The translations under genes were made by a program, and so were the position numbers. The notes below the pieces were generated by a model. That model was not told where the DNA came from. It searched no databases and worked only from the letters and a program-made list of their open reading frames with translations. Positions 1 through 8,719 of a DNA stretch of 36,354 nucleotides are shown one piece after another. This DNA comes from RGIG4608 sp045635885 (GTDB lineage: Bacteria > Bacillota > Clostridia > Oscillospirales > CAG-272). Numbering within the stretch: position 1 is the first letter of the stretch; every line of letters starts with the position of its first letter. The stretch spans positions 1 to 36,354 of the forward strand of contig JAZTWO010000021.1 in the NCBI GenBank assembly GCA_045635885.1, written 5' to 3'.

Positions 1-1
1 A

Positions 2-31
2 TGTATTGTTTGATTTCAATCAAACAATACA
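2..31. repeat. Perfect 14-bp inverted repeat, 2-nt spacer
   Basis: Bases 2-15 are the reverse complement of 18-31, with TC between them. The arms are AT-rich and no T-run follows on the + strand, so this does not look like a + strand terminator. It could be an operator or the terminator of a gene to the left that is outside the window. Confidence 0.6.
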
Positions 32-167
32 ATTTGCGCGAAATCTTTGGCGAAAGCGTCATAAAAGTTTTTTGCAAGCTTTTTTTCAAAAAAAGCGAAA
101 ATCTTTTCTTAACTAACTTCTCCCCGATAAATCCCAATTTATTGGCATCTTTTTCTCTTTGTTTTCA

Positions 168-173
168 TATACT
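168..173 (+). promoter_or_regulatory. Possible -10 box upstream of the first gene
   Basis: TATACT lies about 30 bases before the first start codon. The only TTG-like -35 candidate, TTGGCA at 142-147, is 20 bases away, which is too far, so the promoter is weakly supported. The rest of 1-204 shows only the palindrome at its left end. Confidence 0.25.
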
Positions 174-204
174 GTTAAGGATTAAATGAAAGGAAGGTAG
201 AAGA

Positions 205-612
205 ATGCACATTTTTGACAAAAAAGATTTATATGAGATGTTATTAAGGGAGAGGTATCCTGTTGCGAAGATTGATTTTCCGACGAAAAGTGGAGTTGGA
301 CGAGTGGAGTTTATCAACACTCCGCTTGGGGTATTATTGCACATACACACTCAAGGGGAAGAAGTGAAGAGCATAAAAATGTACGATAAGAACAGGGGCG
401 AATTTGAATTACAAAATTTATTTTTTAGCGAGGACTTGGTTTGCGTTGGTGAAAATTCATTTGTTTGCATTTCAGCAAGGATAAAGATTGAGGACGTTAT
501 CGGCAGGAGCTTTTTAATCAAGCTTTCCAATTCCAACGTAATTGCTCACGCAGAATTTATTCTAAGAAAATCAAGTGCTGTTGACAAATTGAAAAGTATG
601 GTTTATAATTAG
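205..612 (+). CDS. Hypothetical protein, 135 aa
   Basis: I do not recognise this protein. It starts at ATG 205 behind a good ribosome site (AGGAAGG). It has no signal peptide or membrane segment and reads as a small cytoplasmic, mixed alpha/beta protein with alternating charged and hydrophobic stretches. Two cysteines lie in the middle (VCVGENSFVC). The next gene, an RNA methyltransferase, begins 30 bases after its stop on the same strand with no terminator between them, so the two are probably co-transcribed. That is the only hint of its role. Confidence 0.7.
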   Translation: MHIFDKKDLYEMLLRERYPVAKIDFPTKSGVGRVEFINTPLGVLLHIHTQGEEVKSIKMYDKNRGEFELQNLFFSEDLVCVGENSFVCISARIKIEDVIGRSFLIKLSNSNVIAHAEFILRKSSAVDKLKSMVYN

Positions 613-642
613 TTAGAAATAATGATAAAGGAAGTAAAAATA

Positions 643-1797
643 ATGAAATTACAACTTGTTGCGACCTGCCTTTTTGGACTTGAAAAATTTTTGGGTGAAG
701 AAATTGACGCCCTTGGTTGCAAGAGAATAGAAACAATCGACGGCAGAGTTACCTTTGAGGGCACTGAAGAGGATATCGTTCGCGCAAACATAAATTTGCG
801 ACTTGCAGAGCGAGTATTTATCAAGCTTGGCGAGTTTTCGGCATACTCATTTGACGATCTTTTTGAGGGGACAAAGGCACTCCCTTGGGAAAATTTCATC
901 TCTCGCTATGACGAATTTCCCGTAAAAGGGCATGCAATAAAGAGCAAGTTGCATTCCATTCCCGATTGCCAGAGCATTGTTAAGCGTGCGGTGGTTGCGA
1001 GATTGTCTGAAAAATATGGAGTTTCGTGGTTTACAGAGAATAGTGGAATAAAATATCAAATTGAGTTTTTCATTCTTAAAGACAGGGCATCTTTGATGAT
1101 TGACACAAGCGGAATTGCTCTTCACAAAAGGGGATATCGTCCTGCATCCGTGGCTGCACCCTTGCGTGAAACCTTAGCGGCATCTCTTGCCTTGACAAGC
1201 AGACCGAGAAAGGACGTGCTTATTTGGGATCCGTTTTGCGGCTCGGGAACAATCGCAATTGAATCTGCCATGATTTTGGCAAATATTGCGCCCGGTATGA
1301 ACAGGGAATTTATAGCTGAAAAATTCCCACTTATTTCACAAAAAACCTGGGAAAACGAAAGGGAAGCGGCTCGTTCAAGGGTATCAAAGGACGTTGATTT
1401 TGAAATTTTTGCTTCTGACATTGACGAGGACGCAACTGACATTACATACGAAAATGCTTTAAGAGCAGGCGTTGCCGATTATTTGAATATTTTCACTGCC
1501 GACGCAAGAAAAATTGAAAAGCCCGACAGAAGAGGCACGATTATTTGCAATCCCCCCTACGGCGAGCGACTTATGACTCCAAGGGAGGCAGAAATGCTTT
1601 ATCGTGATATGGGCAAAAACTTTGAAAAGTTCTATCCTTGGCAGATTTATGTTTTGACTTCTATGGAAACGTTTGAAAAATGCTATGGCAGACGTGCAGA
1701 TAAGATAAGAAAGCTTTATAACGGTATGATTCCTTGCAATTTGTATCAATATTACAAGCCAAGGGATGACAAAAAGCCATTCAACAAGAAAAAATAG
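643..1797 (+). CDS. THUMP-domain class I SAM-dependent RNA methyltransferase (RlmL/YpsC family)
   Basis: This 384-aa protein probably adds a methyl group to guanine N2 in 23S rRNA, as RlmL-family members do; the exact target is inferred. An N-terminal ferredoxin-like/THUMP region covers roughly residues 1-155. It is followed by a Rossmann methyltransferase domain with SAM-binding motif I DPFCGSGT at residues 196-203 and catalytic motif IV NPPYGER at 303-309. The C-terminus is basic (KKPFNKKK), which suits RNA binding. ATG 643 is chosen over ATG 622 because GGAAG at 630-634 lies inside the longer reading frame at a proper 8-base spacing from 643. The protein begins MKLQLVATCLFGLE, a typical start for the family. 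It is likely co-transcribed with the small gene upstream. Confidence 0.88.
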   Translation: MKLQLVATCLFGLEKFLGEEIDALGCKRIETIDGRVTFEGTEEDIVRANINLRLAERVFIKLGEFSAYSFDDLFEGTKALPWENFISRYDEFPVKGHAIKSKLHSIPDCQSIVKRAVVARLSEKYGVSWFTENSGIKYQIEFFILKDRASLMIDTSGIALHKRGYRPASVAAPLRETLAASLALTSRPRKDVLIWDPFCGSGTIAIESAMILANIAPGMNREFIAEKFPLISQKTWENEREAARSRVSKDVDFEIFASDIDEDATDITYENALRAGVADYLNIFTADARKIEKPDRRGTIICNPPYGERLMTPREAEMLYRDMGKNFEKFYPWQIYVLTSMETFEKCYGRRADKIRKLYNGMIPCNLYQYYKPRDDKKPFNKKK

Positions 1798-1811
1798 AAA
1801 AAATATGCATC

Positions 1812-1853
1812 CTAAAAGCCCAAACTTTGTTTTGGATTTTGGGGTGCTTTTTG
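1812..1853 (+). terminator. Imperfect hairpin with T-run after the methyltransferase gene
   Basis: AAAAGCCCAAA at 1814-1824 pairs, with a small bulge, with TTTGGGGTGCTTTT, and the right arm runs into CTTTTTG. This is a plausible but imperfect intrinsic terminator. The following 1855-1934 stretch is AT-rich with nothing else visible. Confidence 0.5.
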
Positions 1854-1915
1854 TTTGGAGAATAAAATTGGCATTATATACTAAAATAAGAAAGATTTTT
1901 TTGGATTTTAAATTG

Positions 1916-1941
1916 TTGACTTTGTCAATTTGTATTGACAA
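1916..1941. promoter_or_regulatory. Overlapping inverted repeats on the -35 box: candidate operator
   Basis: TTGTCAAT (1922-1929) and ATTGACAA (1934-1941) form a perfect 8-bp inverted repeat with a 4-base spacer, and the right arm contains the -35 box. A second inverted repeat, TTGAC (1916-1920) and GTCAA (1924-1928), overlaps it. A repressor bound here would block RNA polymerase. No regulator gene is visible nearby. Confidence 0.45.
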
Positions 1942-1963
1942 ACTAAATTTAATATTGTATAAT
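1935..1963 (+). promoter_or_regulatory. Consensus housekeeping promoter for the acyl-CoA synthetase gene
   Basis: TTGACA (1935-1940) and TATAAT (1958-1963) are separated by exactly 17 bases. The start of transcription should fall near 1970, giving a leader of about 100 bases. Confidence 0.85.
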
Positions 1964-1967
1964 AAAT

Positions 1968-2018
1968 TATCTATCATCGGTTATTGTGCAATTTTTTGCC
2001 TTGATGCTATGATAGATA
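1968..2018 (+). promoter_or_regulatory. Hairpin at the predicted mRNA 5' end
   Basis: TATCTATCAT (1968-1977) pairs perfectly with ATGATAGATA (2009-2018). Inside it GCAA (1988-1991) pairs with TTGC (1996-1999). It sits at the expected transcript start and leaves the ribosome site at 2058-2065 free, so an mRNA-stabilising or regulatory role is possible. No known riboswitch was recognised. Confidence 0.45.
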
Positions 2019-2073
2019 CAAACAAAAATGATTTTATGCATTTTATTCAGATGAAAATAAAGGAGAATGAAGT

Positions 2074-3837
2074 ATGGAAAAAAGAACGGTTAGTTCTGAG
2101 AAGGTTTGGATGAAACATTATCCCGAAGCTTCAAGAACAGCTCAATTTCCTAAAATGAAAGTTTACTCTTATCTTAAAGAGACCAATATTCACCGTCTTC
2201 ATCACACTGCAATTTACTACTATGGAGCTAAAATATCAGTTAAGAAACTTATTGCAAGAATAGATGAAGTTGCAGATGCTTTTGCGGCACTTGGCATTAA
2301 GCAGGGCGACGTTGTGTCCTTGCTTTCTGCATCAACGCCTGAATCAATTATGGTATTCTATGCGCTTAATAAAATTGGTGCAACATTGAATGCAATTGAC
2401 CCAAGACTTGATGCAAAGAGCATTACAAGAATGATTAAGTCTTCTGGCTCAAGAATGCTTATTGCAATTGATATGTCATATCCCATGGTTGCAAAAATCC
2501 ACAATGACATTAAGCAAGAGTATATCGTTATTCAAACAGCGGGAACATCATTGCCCCTTCATATGAAGCTTGCTCTTAAAATCGCAACATCTAGCGGTAA
2601 GATTCCTTACGGCAAGGGCGGCATTATGAGCTGGGATACATTTATTAAGGGCGCAAAGAACGGTATTGCTCAAGAAGCCGATTACGTTGGAGATGCTACT
2701 GCAGCTATCACTTACACAGGTGGTACAACCGGCTCACCCAAGGGTGTTATGCTCACAAACGATTCAATCAATGCAACTGCATTTAACTTTATCCATGCAG
2801 GAATTATTCACGAGGGTGGCGATAGATTCCTTGGAATCATGCCCATCTTCTCATCATATGGTCTTTGCTGTGGTATCCACATGCCTTTGACAATTGATAC
2901 AGAGCTTGCTCTTATTCCTCGTTTCTATCCTCTCAAGATGGGCGAGTACATTAAGAAATATAAACCCAATCATATGATTGCAACTCCCGCTTTCTATGAA
3001 ATCCTTATCGACAGTAAGGAAGTTAAGGGAATGGATCTTTCAATGCTTTACACACTTGGCTCCGGTGGTGACTCCATGAATGAGGGTCTTGAAGCTAAGC
3101 TTGAAGTATTTATGAAAGAACACAATATGAAATATCCCTTGGCTCAGGGCTATGGCATGAGCGAAGTTTCTGCCGCAGCTACCTTCTGCGTAAATGACAG
3201 ATACAAAAAGAAGAGCGTTGGTATTCCTTGTCTTACAACAACAATCGGTATTTTCGATCCCGAAACAGGCGAGGAGCTTGGTTATAACGAGTCCGGTGAG
3301 GTTTGTATCTCCGGTTACTCATTGATGAAGGGCTACCTTAACAACCAGGAAGAAACAGATCACGTTAAACGTTTGCACGACGATGGTCAGTATTGGATTC
3401 ACTCCGGTGATATCGGTTATATTGACGAAGACGGCTTCGTTTATATTCAGGGTCGTGTTAAGAGAATGATTACAAGATTCGATGGACACAAGGTATTCCC
3501 AATTACAATTGAAAGCTTTATTGCAGAGGACGAGCGTGTTCATAGCTGTTCAGTTATCGGTGTTGACGACCGTGAACGCACACAGGGTCAGTACCCCATG
3601 GCAGTTATCGAGCTTAACGCAGGCATTCCAGCTTATCAAAGAAATGCAATAAGCAAGGAAATCTTTGATAAGTGCAACGAAATGCTTGAACAACGCGGAC
3701 GTCCCGTTGCAGTTGTTTGCATTGACGAAGTTCCCTTGACAGCGATGGGCAAAAACGACTATAGAAAGCTTGAAACTCACTATAAGTATTTTGACTATAT
3801 CGCTTGGCAAAAGGATATTGAGTCCCAAACTGAATAA
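2074..3837 (+). CDS. AMP-forming acyl-CoA synthetase / AMP-binding protein
   Basis: This 587-aa enzyme of the ANL superfamily should activate a carboxylic acid (probably a fatty or aromatic acid) with ATP to an acyl-adenylate and then transfer it to CoA. The P-loop motif YTGGTTGSPKGVML is near residues 214-227. YGMSE is near 360, the adenylate-binding HSGDIGYIDEDGF near 443, and the C-terminal catalytic lysine lies in MGKNDYRKLE near 558-567. Length and motif order are normal for the family. The start has AAAGGAG eight bases upstream. It has its own promoter with a candidate operator, so it is likely regulated. No beta-oxidation genes are nearby, so the substrate is unknown. No clear terminator follows, and transcription may run into the first large surface-protein gene 119 bases downstream. 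Confidence 0.88.
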   Translation: MEKRTVSSEKVWMKHYPEASRTAQFPKMKVYSYLKETNIHRLHHTAIYYYGAKISVKKLIARIDEVADAFAALGIKQGDVVSLLSASTPESIMVFYALNKIGATLNAIDPRLDAKSITRMIKSSGSRMLIAIDMSYPMVAKIHNDIKQEYIVIQTAGTSLPLHMKLALKIATSSGKIPYGKGGIMSWDTFIKGAKNGIAQEADYVGDATAAITYTGGTTGSPKGVMLTNDSINATAFNFIHAGIIHEGGDRFLGIMPIFSSYGLCCGIHMPLTIDTELALIPRFYPLKMGEYIKKYKPNHMIATPAFYEILIDSKEVKGMDLSMLYTLGSGGDSMNEGLEAKLEVFMKEHNMKYPLAQGYGMSEVSAAATFCVNDRYKKKSVGIPCLTTTIGIFDPETGEELGYNESGEVCISGYSLMKGYLNNQEETDHVKRLHDDGQYWIHSGDIGYIDEDGFVYIQGRVKRMITRFDGHKVFPITIESFIAEDERVHSCSVIGVDDRERTQGQYPMAVIELNAGIPAYQRNAISKEIFDKCNEMLEQRGRPVAVVCIDEVPLTAMGKNDYRKLETHYKYFDYIAWQKDIESQTE

Positions 3838-3919
3838 ACCGCTTGGCTTTGTCCGGCGTTTATATAAACAACATTGGGTGCGCCGATTGGTGTGTCCCAC
3901 AAAAATACATTAGATTATT

Positions 3920-3942
3920 GATATAAGCGACTGTCTTATATC
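3920..3942 (+). promoter_or_regulatory. SD-adjacent hairpin, paralog 1
   Basis: GATATAAG (3920-3927) pairs perfectly with CTTATATC (3935-3942), with a loop of seven bases. The Shine-Dalgarno GGAAAGG starts at the very next base. Equivalent hairpins stand before the other four paralogs. Confidence 0.65.
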
Positions 3943-3956
3943 GGAAAGGTTTTACT

Positions 3957-6900
3957 ATGAATTTTAAAAGAATTCTTGTTTTGGTTTTAGTGCTCACTAT
4001 GATAGTTAGTGCGTGCGCTCCTGCAATTAATGCAGCTGCCGGCTCTATCGAACATGACCATGATTACTCTACAGAAGCTGAAGCTAAGAAGGAAATTAAC
4101 TACGTTTCTCTTGGCGACTCCATGACAAACGGTCTTGCATTGGATGGATACGATTCTAAGAAGCAAAATGGTTTCTTGGAATTGGCTGCAGACTCCTATC
4201 CCGCAAAGGTTGCGGCTTGGCTTGCAGGTCTTGAAGATTCAAGAGACTATGGCGTTGGCTCAACTAAGTACATATTTAACGGACCTGATGCAAAGGTTTC
4301 CCTTACACAGCTTGCAACAAGTGCTGCTCGTGCAGAGGATATTCTTTACATCCTTCAAGCAGATCCCAACTTGCTTGCAAGTTTGCCTAATTCTGCTTTT
4401 GACTACCCCTATAATCTTGAAACATTTGGTATCGGTACAAACGGATATACAGGTGACTTCTGGACTATTCACGAATTGCTTGATAACGGAAGCCGTTGGG
4501 GTAACGAGCCCGAGGGATTCACAAAGGGCGAATGGGCTGCTTACGTTGCTGCTACATTCCAGAGCTCTGTAAGAGATGCAGACGTTATCACTCTTGCTGC
4601 AGGTAACTCCAACTTTGGTGTTTACCTCATGCACCGCCTTATGAACATCGTTGGCTTTGGCTCTGAACAGGACCTTGCAAATGACAGAGAATATTTTGCA
4701 TACATGACATTCGACAACGCAGTTAAGTTGGTTGAAGAGTCTGTTGATTTGGGCGACCTTAAGGACGAAGCAAGCAAGCTTGTTCATAAGGTTTATGACA
4801 GGGTTATGGCTGAACTCTTTGCTATGGGTCTCCCCGAAGCAATGATGACTGAAATTTGCGACCGTTTCACATATACAACAGCAAGCTACCTTGTTTCTTA
4901 CACAGATCTTATCGTTCGTATCAACGAGCTTAATCCCGATGCGGAAGTAGTTATTGTTCCTCTTATCAACAACGCTAACGATTTCAACCTTGAGGTTGTT
5001 TACGGTGGAAGAACAATTTCTCTTAACGTAGGTAAGCTCCTTAGCCTTCTTTACACTCCTTTGAACGCATACCTTGCAGGTATTCCCGCAGCTATGCAGC
5101 TTCAGGAAGGTTACCAGGAGGGAACATACTACTATGCTGAATTGCCCGTTAAGGAAAACGGACAGAAGGCACAGGTTGAAACATTTGCACAGGCATTTGG
5201 AGATCTTTATGCTCCCGTAGTTGCAGGTGAAGAATATCCTGAAAGCAGATTGTTCTGCCACAGCCGTTTCATTGAAGACGTTCGTGGCTTCATATTCCCC
5301 ATCCTTATGGGCGAAGTAGGTATGGAGTTCAATGAAATTGACGTAATGCAATATGAAATTGCTTACAGCAACGGTGCTCTTGCTTTTGCTTCTTATCTTT
5401 CAGAAAATTCTGAAAAGGCACAGTGGATTGCATACTACCTTGGTGTTGTTGATGCAATTATGACTTCAATGAGCTCAAGCTCTAAGGTTGACGTTGACTC
5501 CTTGATGGGTGCCGGCGGCGGTCTTATGGGCATTATCGGCTCACAGACTGCTGATATTGCAGAAAAAATTATGAATGGTATCACCATTAAGGCTACTGAA
5601 ACTGTACCCGCTATCGTTAATGATATTTTTGATGCATTTGTACTTCCTGTTCTTAATAATGATATTCTTCCTCAGATTAAGCAGGGATACGTTGATGCAT
5701 ATGCACAGTACGGCATTGAATTGACAGATGAAATGTTCAACGAAATGTTGGCAAATGGCGAAATTCCCGAATGGGTTGAAGCTATGGAAATGGGTATGGC
5801 ACAGGCAGTAGAGGTTGCTACAGGCGTTGCTACTGTAATGCACCTTCCCGAAGTATTCTCAAATGAACTTACAAGCGTTGGCTTGCTTTCTGCACTTCTT
5901 AACGTTTACGGTCACTTGAAGATGGCTAACGGTATTGCCGCTCACCCCTCTACAGCGGGTCACGATACACTTGCTGAATCTATAATCAATGCTATTAAGA
6001 CTGATTACACAGTTCAGGACGAAACTATTGAAAATATTGAAAAAGCAGTAACAATTATTGGCGGTTTGGTTGTAGAATACTACGATGAAGCTTATGCTTA
6101 TGGTTATGCTTATGCCGATGCTCACGGCTACACAAACAAGGTAGTTAGTGCTATTGACAGAGTAATTAACCGCATTGAAAGAGTTGATCTTTCTGACAAC
6201 AAGATGACCGATGGCTTTGAAAAGGACCTTCAGAGAGAACTTGATGCAACAGTTGCTACTCTTGAAGAAATTAAGCAGGTTATTTTGACAGACTCTGCTA
6301 AGGACGTTCCCGGTGCGCTTGCAGCTGCTCGTGCGCTTAAGGACGACCTTAAGACTCACATTAAGAATATTTACTATCTCTGCGAACAGTTGGCAATTGA
6401 CGTTACTAACATTATTATCATTCCCGCACTTCAGGAAATTGCTTACTATATTGAAACAGAGGTAATTCCCACAGTTTGCGATTATATCGACGTAATCGTT
6501 AACAGAGCGCTTGCTCACATTGAAGCAAGATTCAACCAGATTTTGTCCGAGCTTGAATATGTTTACGGCATTACTAGAGATATTGCTCTTCAAATCGCTC
6601 GCCAGCTCTTCCTTGTTTGGTCCGGCGTTGAAGATGCAATTGAAATTGCTAAACAGGTAATTGATACACTTGTTATCATCTTTACTGAACTTGGTTTGGT
6701 AATTGAAGATGCAGTTGTAATCGCAAATCAGATCTTTAACGTTCTTGTTGACGTATTCGGTGGTGTTAGAAATGCTTTGGAAGTTACTTTCAAGGTAATG
6801 TTCAAAATTTATCATTACATTATCAAGTACGGATACGACGTTAAGGCATTGGCTGAGTTCTTGTATGATGTATATCAAGACATTACTGCAATTATCATTG

Positions 6901-8468
6901 AAACATACGGTGAAACACAGGATGCTCTTTACACTGCAGAACAGGTTTACAAGTATTTGGTTAACCTCTTGCTCTCCATTAATGAAGATATTATGGATGC
7001 CATCCACGATTCTTCTAACGCAGAGTACCAGCTTAAAGAAGAGAACTTCTATGTAGCTCTTGGTGACGCAACATACGTTGAAGAACTTGCTGAAATGCTC
7101 CTTCTTGGTGATAGATTTGCTCAGTTCGGTCTTTATGACGATTATACTGATGCGGTTGAAATGGCAGATCTTATCACAATTAAGTTTAATAATGGCGAAT
7201 TCTATGAATTTGCTTATACTCAGATCATGGGTACAGTTGCTAATATCGTAAGAAGCAACGAAGACCTTATGGGTTGGTGCAATAACGTTTGGATTGGTGA
7301 AAGTGTTCGCGCAGAAATTGCTGCTTTGGGTATTGACCTTGAGGCAGAATGCATTGAACTTGATTGGTCCAAGTATTTTGATGACGAAGAAATCGCAGTT
7401 CTTAAGGCGCTTCTTGCAGAGCTTAGAGCACACATTATCGAAGAAGGCATTATCGAACAGGTTGAAATCGACTTGACTCCTGAAATTGAAAGTCTTCTTA
7501 TCGAGAACAACTTGGCTATGGAAGGCGTTACTATCGAGCTTGATCCTCTTGTAATTCCTGTTGCAGACCTTCTTGTTTATGCGGTTGAAAATATGCTTTA
7601 CAGCTACGCTTTGTTTGTTGAAAGAACAGCTATTCTTCTTGCAGACGTTCGTGCACTTGCTCCTGAAGCAATTATCGTTATCACAGCGGTAACAAATCCT
7701 CTTGACCTTCTTCCTGAGGAAATTGTAGCATTTGTTCCTGATTTTGACACATATTCAGACGTTCTTGATCTTCCTGTTGCTACTTTGAACGCATACCTTC
7801 ACGGTCTTGCTTTGGTTCACGAGGATACAATCTATGTAAATAGCGAAGATCCTGCGGATATCTATCGTGCACTTAACGTTTACTGCTTGCATAAGTATGA
7901 CGACGAGTGCTTGGATACAACATGTAATATCTGTGGTGAAGTTAGACCTGAGCCCGGACATGACTTTGTAAACTACAAGTCAAACAATGACGCTACATGT
8001 ACAGAAGACGGTACTAAGACAGGTACATGCTCTAAGTGTGGTATTACTGATACACAAACAGATAGAGGTACTGCTAAGGGACACAAGCTTACTGATGCAA
8101 CATGTACAGCTGCACCTAAGTGTACAGTTTGTGGACAGTCAGTTGGTAAGGCGCTTGGTCACTCTTGGAATAACGCAACATGTACAGAACCTAAGACATG
8201 TAAGGTATGTGGTGTAACTCAGGGAACTCCCAACGGTCATAGATATGGCGAATGGGAAACTCTTCAGGAGGCTACTCGTAAAGAGGATGGTTTGAAGCAA
8301 CACACTTGCTTGGTTTGCGGACACGTTGAAACAGAAATCATTCCTAAACCCGTTGTTGACGAGCCCAGCATTGGTCAAATTATTGCTTTGGCATTGGGTT
8401 CAATTATAGTTGCATTCAGTGCTTCTACTGCAATCATCATTCTTATCCAAAGAAAGAGAGAACAGTAA
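3957..8468 (+). CDS. Large exported SGNH-hydrolase-like, Cys-repeat, membrane-anchored protein (paralog 1)
   Basis: This 1503-aa protein starts with a signal peptide (MNFKRILVLVLVLT...) that also holds a lipobox-like VSAC at residues 17-20. Residues about 47-680 look like an expanded SGNH/GDSL hydrolase: block I VSLGDS with nucleophile S55, an oxyanion-type AGNSNFG at 215-221, and HPSTAGH with H663. The Asp expected three residues before that His is absent. A long helical part (about 695-1030) follows. A second SGNH-like domain (about 1030-1305) has LGDA in place of GDS (A1038), so it is probably inactive. From C1310 there is a cysteine cap and four 'GH..C..C..C' units, then a membrane helix (about 1472-1496) and RKREQ at the end. 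No LPXTG is present. Substrate and function are unknown. The promoter is not clear. Confidence 0.8.
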   Translation: MNFKRILVLVLVLTMIVSACAPAINAAAGSIEHDHDYSTEAEAKKEINYVSLGDSMTNGLALDGYDSKKQNGFLELAADSYPAKVAAWLAGLEDSRDYGVGSTKYIFNGPDAKVSLTQLATSAARAEDILYILQADPNLLASLPNSAFDYPYNLETFGIGTNGYTGDFWTIHELLDNGSRWGNEPEGFTKGEWAAYVAATFQSSVRDADVITLAAGNSNFGVYLMHRLMNIVGFGSEQDLANDREYFAYMTFDNAVKLVEESVDLGDLKDEASKLVHKVYDRVMAELFAMGLPEAMMTEICDRFTYTTASYLVSYTDLIVRINELNPDAEVVIVPLINNANDFNLEVVYGGRTISLNVGKLLSLLYTPLNAYLAGIPAAMQLQEGYQEGTYYYAELPVKENGQKAQVETFAQAFGDLYAPVVAGEEYPESRLFCHSRFIEDVRGFIFPILMGEVGMEFNEIDVMQYEIAYSNGALAFASYLSENSEKAQWIAYYLGVVDAIMTSMSSSSKVDVDSLMGAGGGLMGIIGSQTADIAEKIMNGITIKATETVPAIVNDIFDAFVLPVLNNDILPQIKQGYVDAYAQYGIELTDEMFNEMLANGEIPEWVEAMEMGMAQAVEVATGVATVMHLPEVFSNELTSVGLLSALLNVYGHLKMANGIAAHPSTAGHDTLAESIINAIKTDYTVQDETIENIEKAVTIIGGLVVEYYDEAYAYGYAYADAHGYTNKVVSAIDRVINRIERVDLSDNKMTDGFEKDLQRELDATVATLEEIKQVILTDSAKDVPGALAAARALKDDLKTHIKNIYYLCEQLAIDVTNIIIIPALQEIAYYIETEVIPTVCDYIDVIVNRALAHIEARFNQILSELEYVYGITRDIALQIARQLFLVWSGVEDAIEIAKQVIDTLVIIFTELGLVIEDAVVIANQIFNVLVDVFGGVRNALEVTFKVMFKIYHYIIKYGYDVKALAEFLYDVYQDITAIIIETYGETQDALYTAEQVYKYLVNLLLSINEDIMDAIHDSSNAEYQLKEENFYVALGDATYVEELAEMLLLGDRFAQFGLYDDYTDAVEMADLITIKFNNGEFYEFAYTQIMGTVANIVRSNEDLMGWCNNVWIGESVRAEIAALGIDLEAECIELDWSKYFDDEEIAVLKALLAELRAHIIEEGIIEQVEIDLTPEIESLLIENNLAMEGVTIELDPLVIPVADLLVYAVENMLYSYALFVERTAILLADVRALAPEAIIVITAVTNPLDLLPEEIVAFVPDFDTYSDVLDLPVATLNAYLHGLALVHEDTIYVNSEDPADIYRALNVYCLHKYDDECLDTTCNICGEVRPEPGHDFVNYKSNNDATCTEDGTKTGTCSKCGITDTQTDRGTAKGHKLTDATCTAAPKCTVCGQSVGKALGHSWNNATCTEPKTCKVCGVTQGTPNGHRYGEWETLQEATRKEDGLKQHTCLVCGHVETEIIPKPVVDEPSIGQIIALALGSIIVAFSASTAIIILIQRKREQ

Positions 8469-8503
8469 TAACAAAATAACAACAAATTGAATTTGTTATA
8501 AAC

Positions 8504-8535
8504 AATCCGCCATCTCCAAAGGGGATGGCGGATTT
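8504..8535 (+). terminator. Intrinsic terminator of paralog 1
   Basis: AATCCGCCATC pairs perfectly with GATGGCGGATT and is followed by a short T-rich run. The CCGCCATCT core of the stem is shared with the terminators of paralogs 3 and 5. Confidence 0.85.
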
Positions 8536-8571
8536 TGTCATTAATTAATTGGTATTTAATTAAAAATAATG

Positions 8572-8600
8572 TTGACAACTTTTATGTTTTGTGTTATACT
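8572..8600 (+). promoter_or_regulatory. Promoter of paralog 2
   Basis: TTGACA (8572-8577) and TATACT (8595-8600) are 17 bases apart, with TGT directly before the -10 box. The 5' leader should be about 113 bases. Confidence 0.85.
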
Positions 8601-8684
8601 GTACTGTGAAGATTTGTGATTGCTTGTAATTTGCTCGAATTTTGATAAAAGCACACAAATAAATTGATAATTATATTTTTAAAT

Positions 8685-8703
8685 GATGTGGCATTACTAC
8701 ATC
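8685..8703 (+). promoter_or_regulatory. SD-adjacent hairpin, paralog 2
   Basis: GATGTGG (8685-8691) pairs with CTACATC (8697-8703) through one G-U pair, with a five-base loop. The Shine-Dalgarno GGAAAGG (8704-8710) follows without a gap. Confidence 0.6.
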
Positions 8704-8719
8704 GGAAAGGAATTTTGTT

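Noticed and set aside
1..189. Open frame at the left edge starting at base 1
   Set aside because: It runs through the palindrome and promoter-like region, has no ribosome site in view and looks like low-complexity AT-rich translation.
3861..3927. Promoter for paralog 1 using TATATA, TATAAA or TGATATAAG
   Set aside because: None has a -35 box at 16-18 bases, and the last is part of the SD-adjacent hairpin.
8380..8468. Sortase (LPXTG) anchoring of the large proteins
   Set aside because: No LPXTG-type motif is seen before any of the five C-terminal membrane helices.
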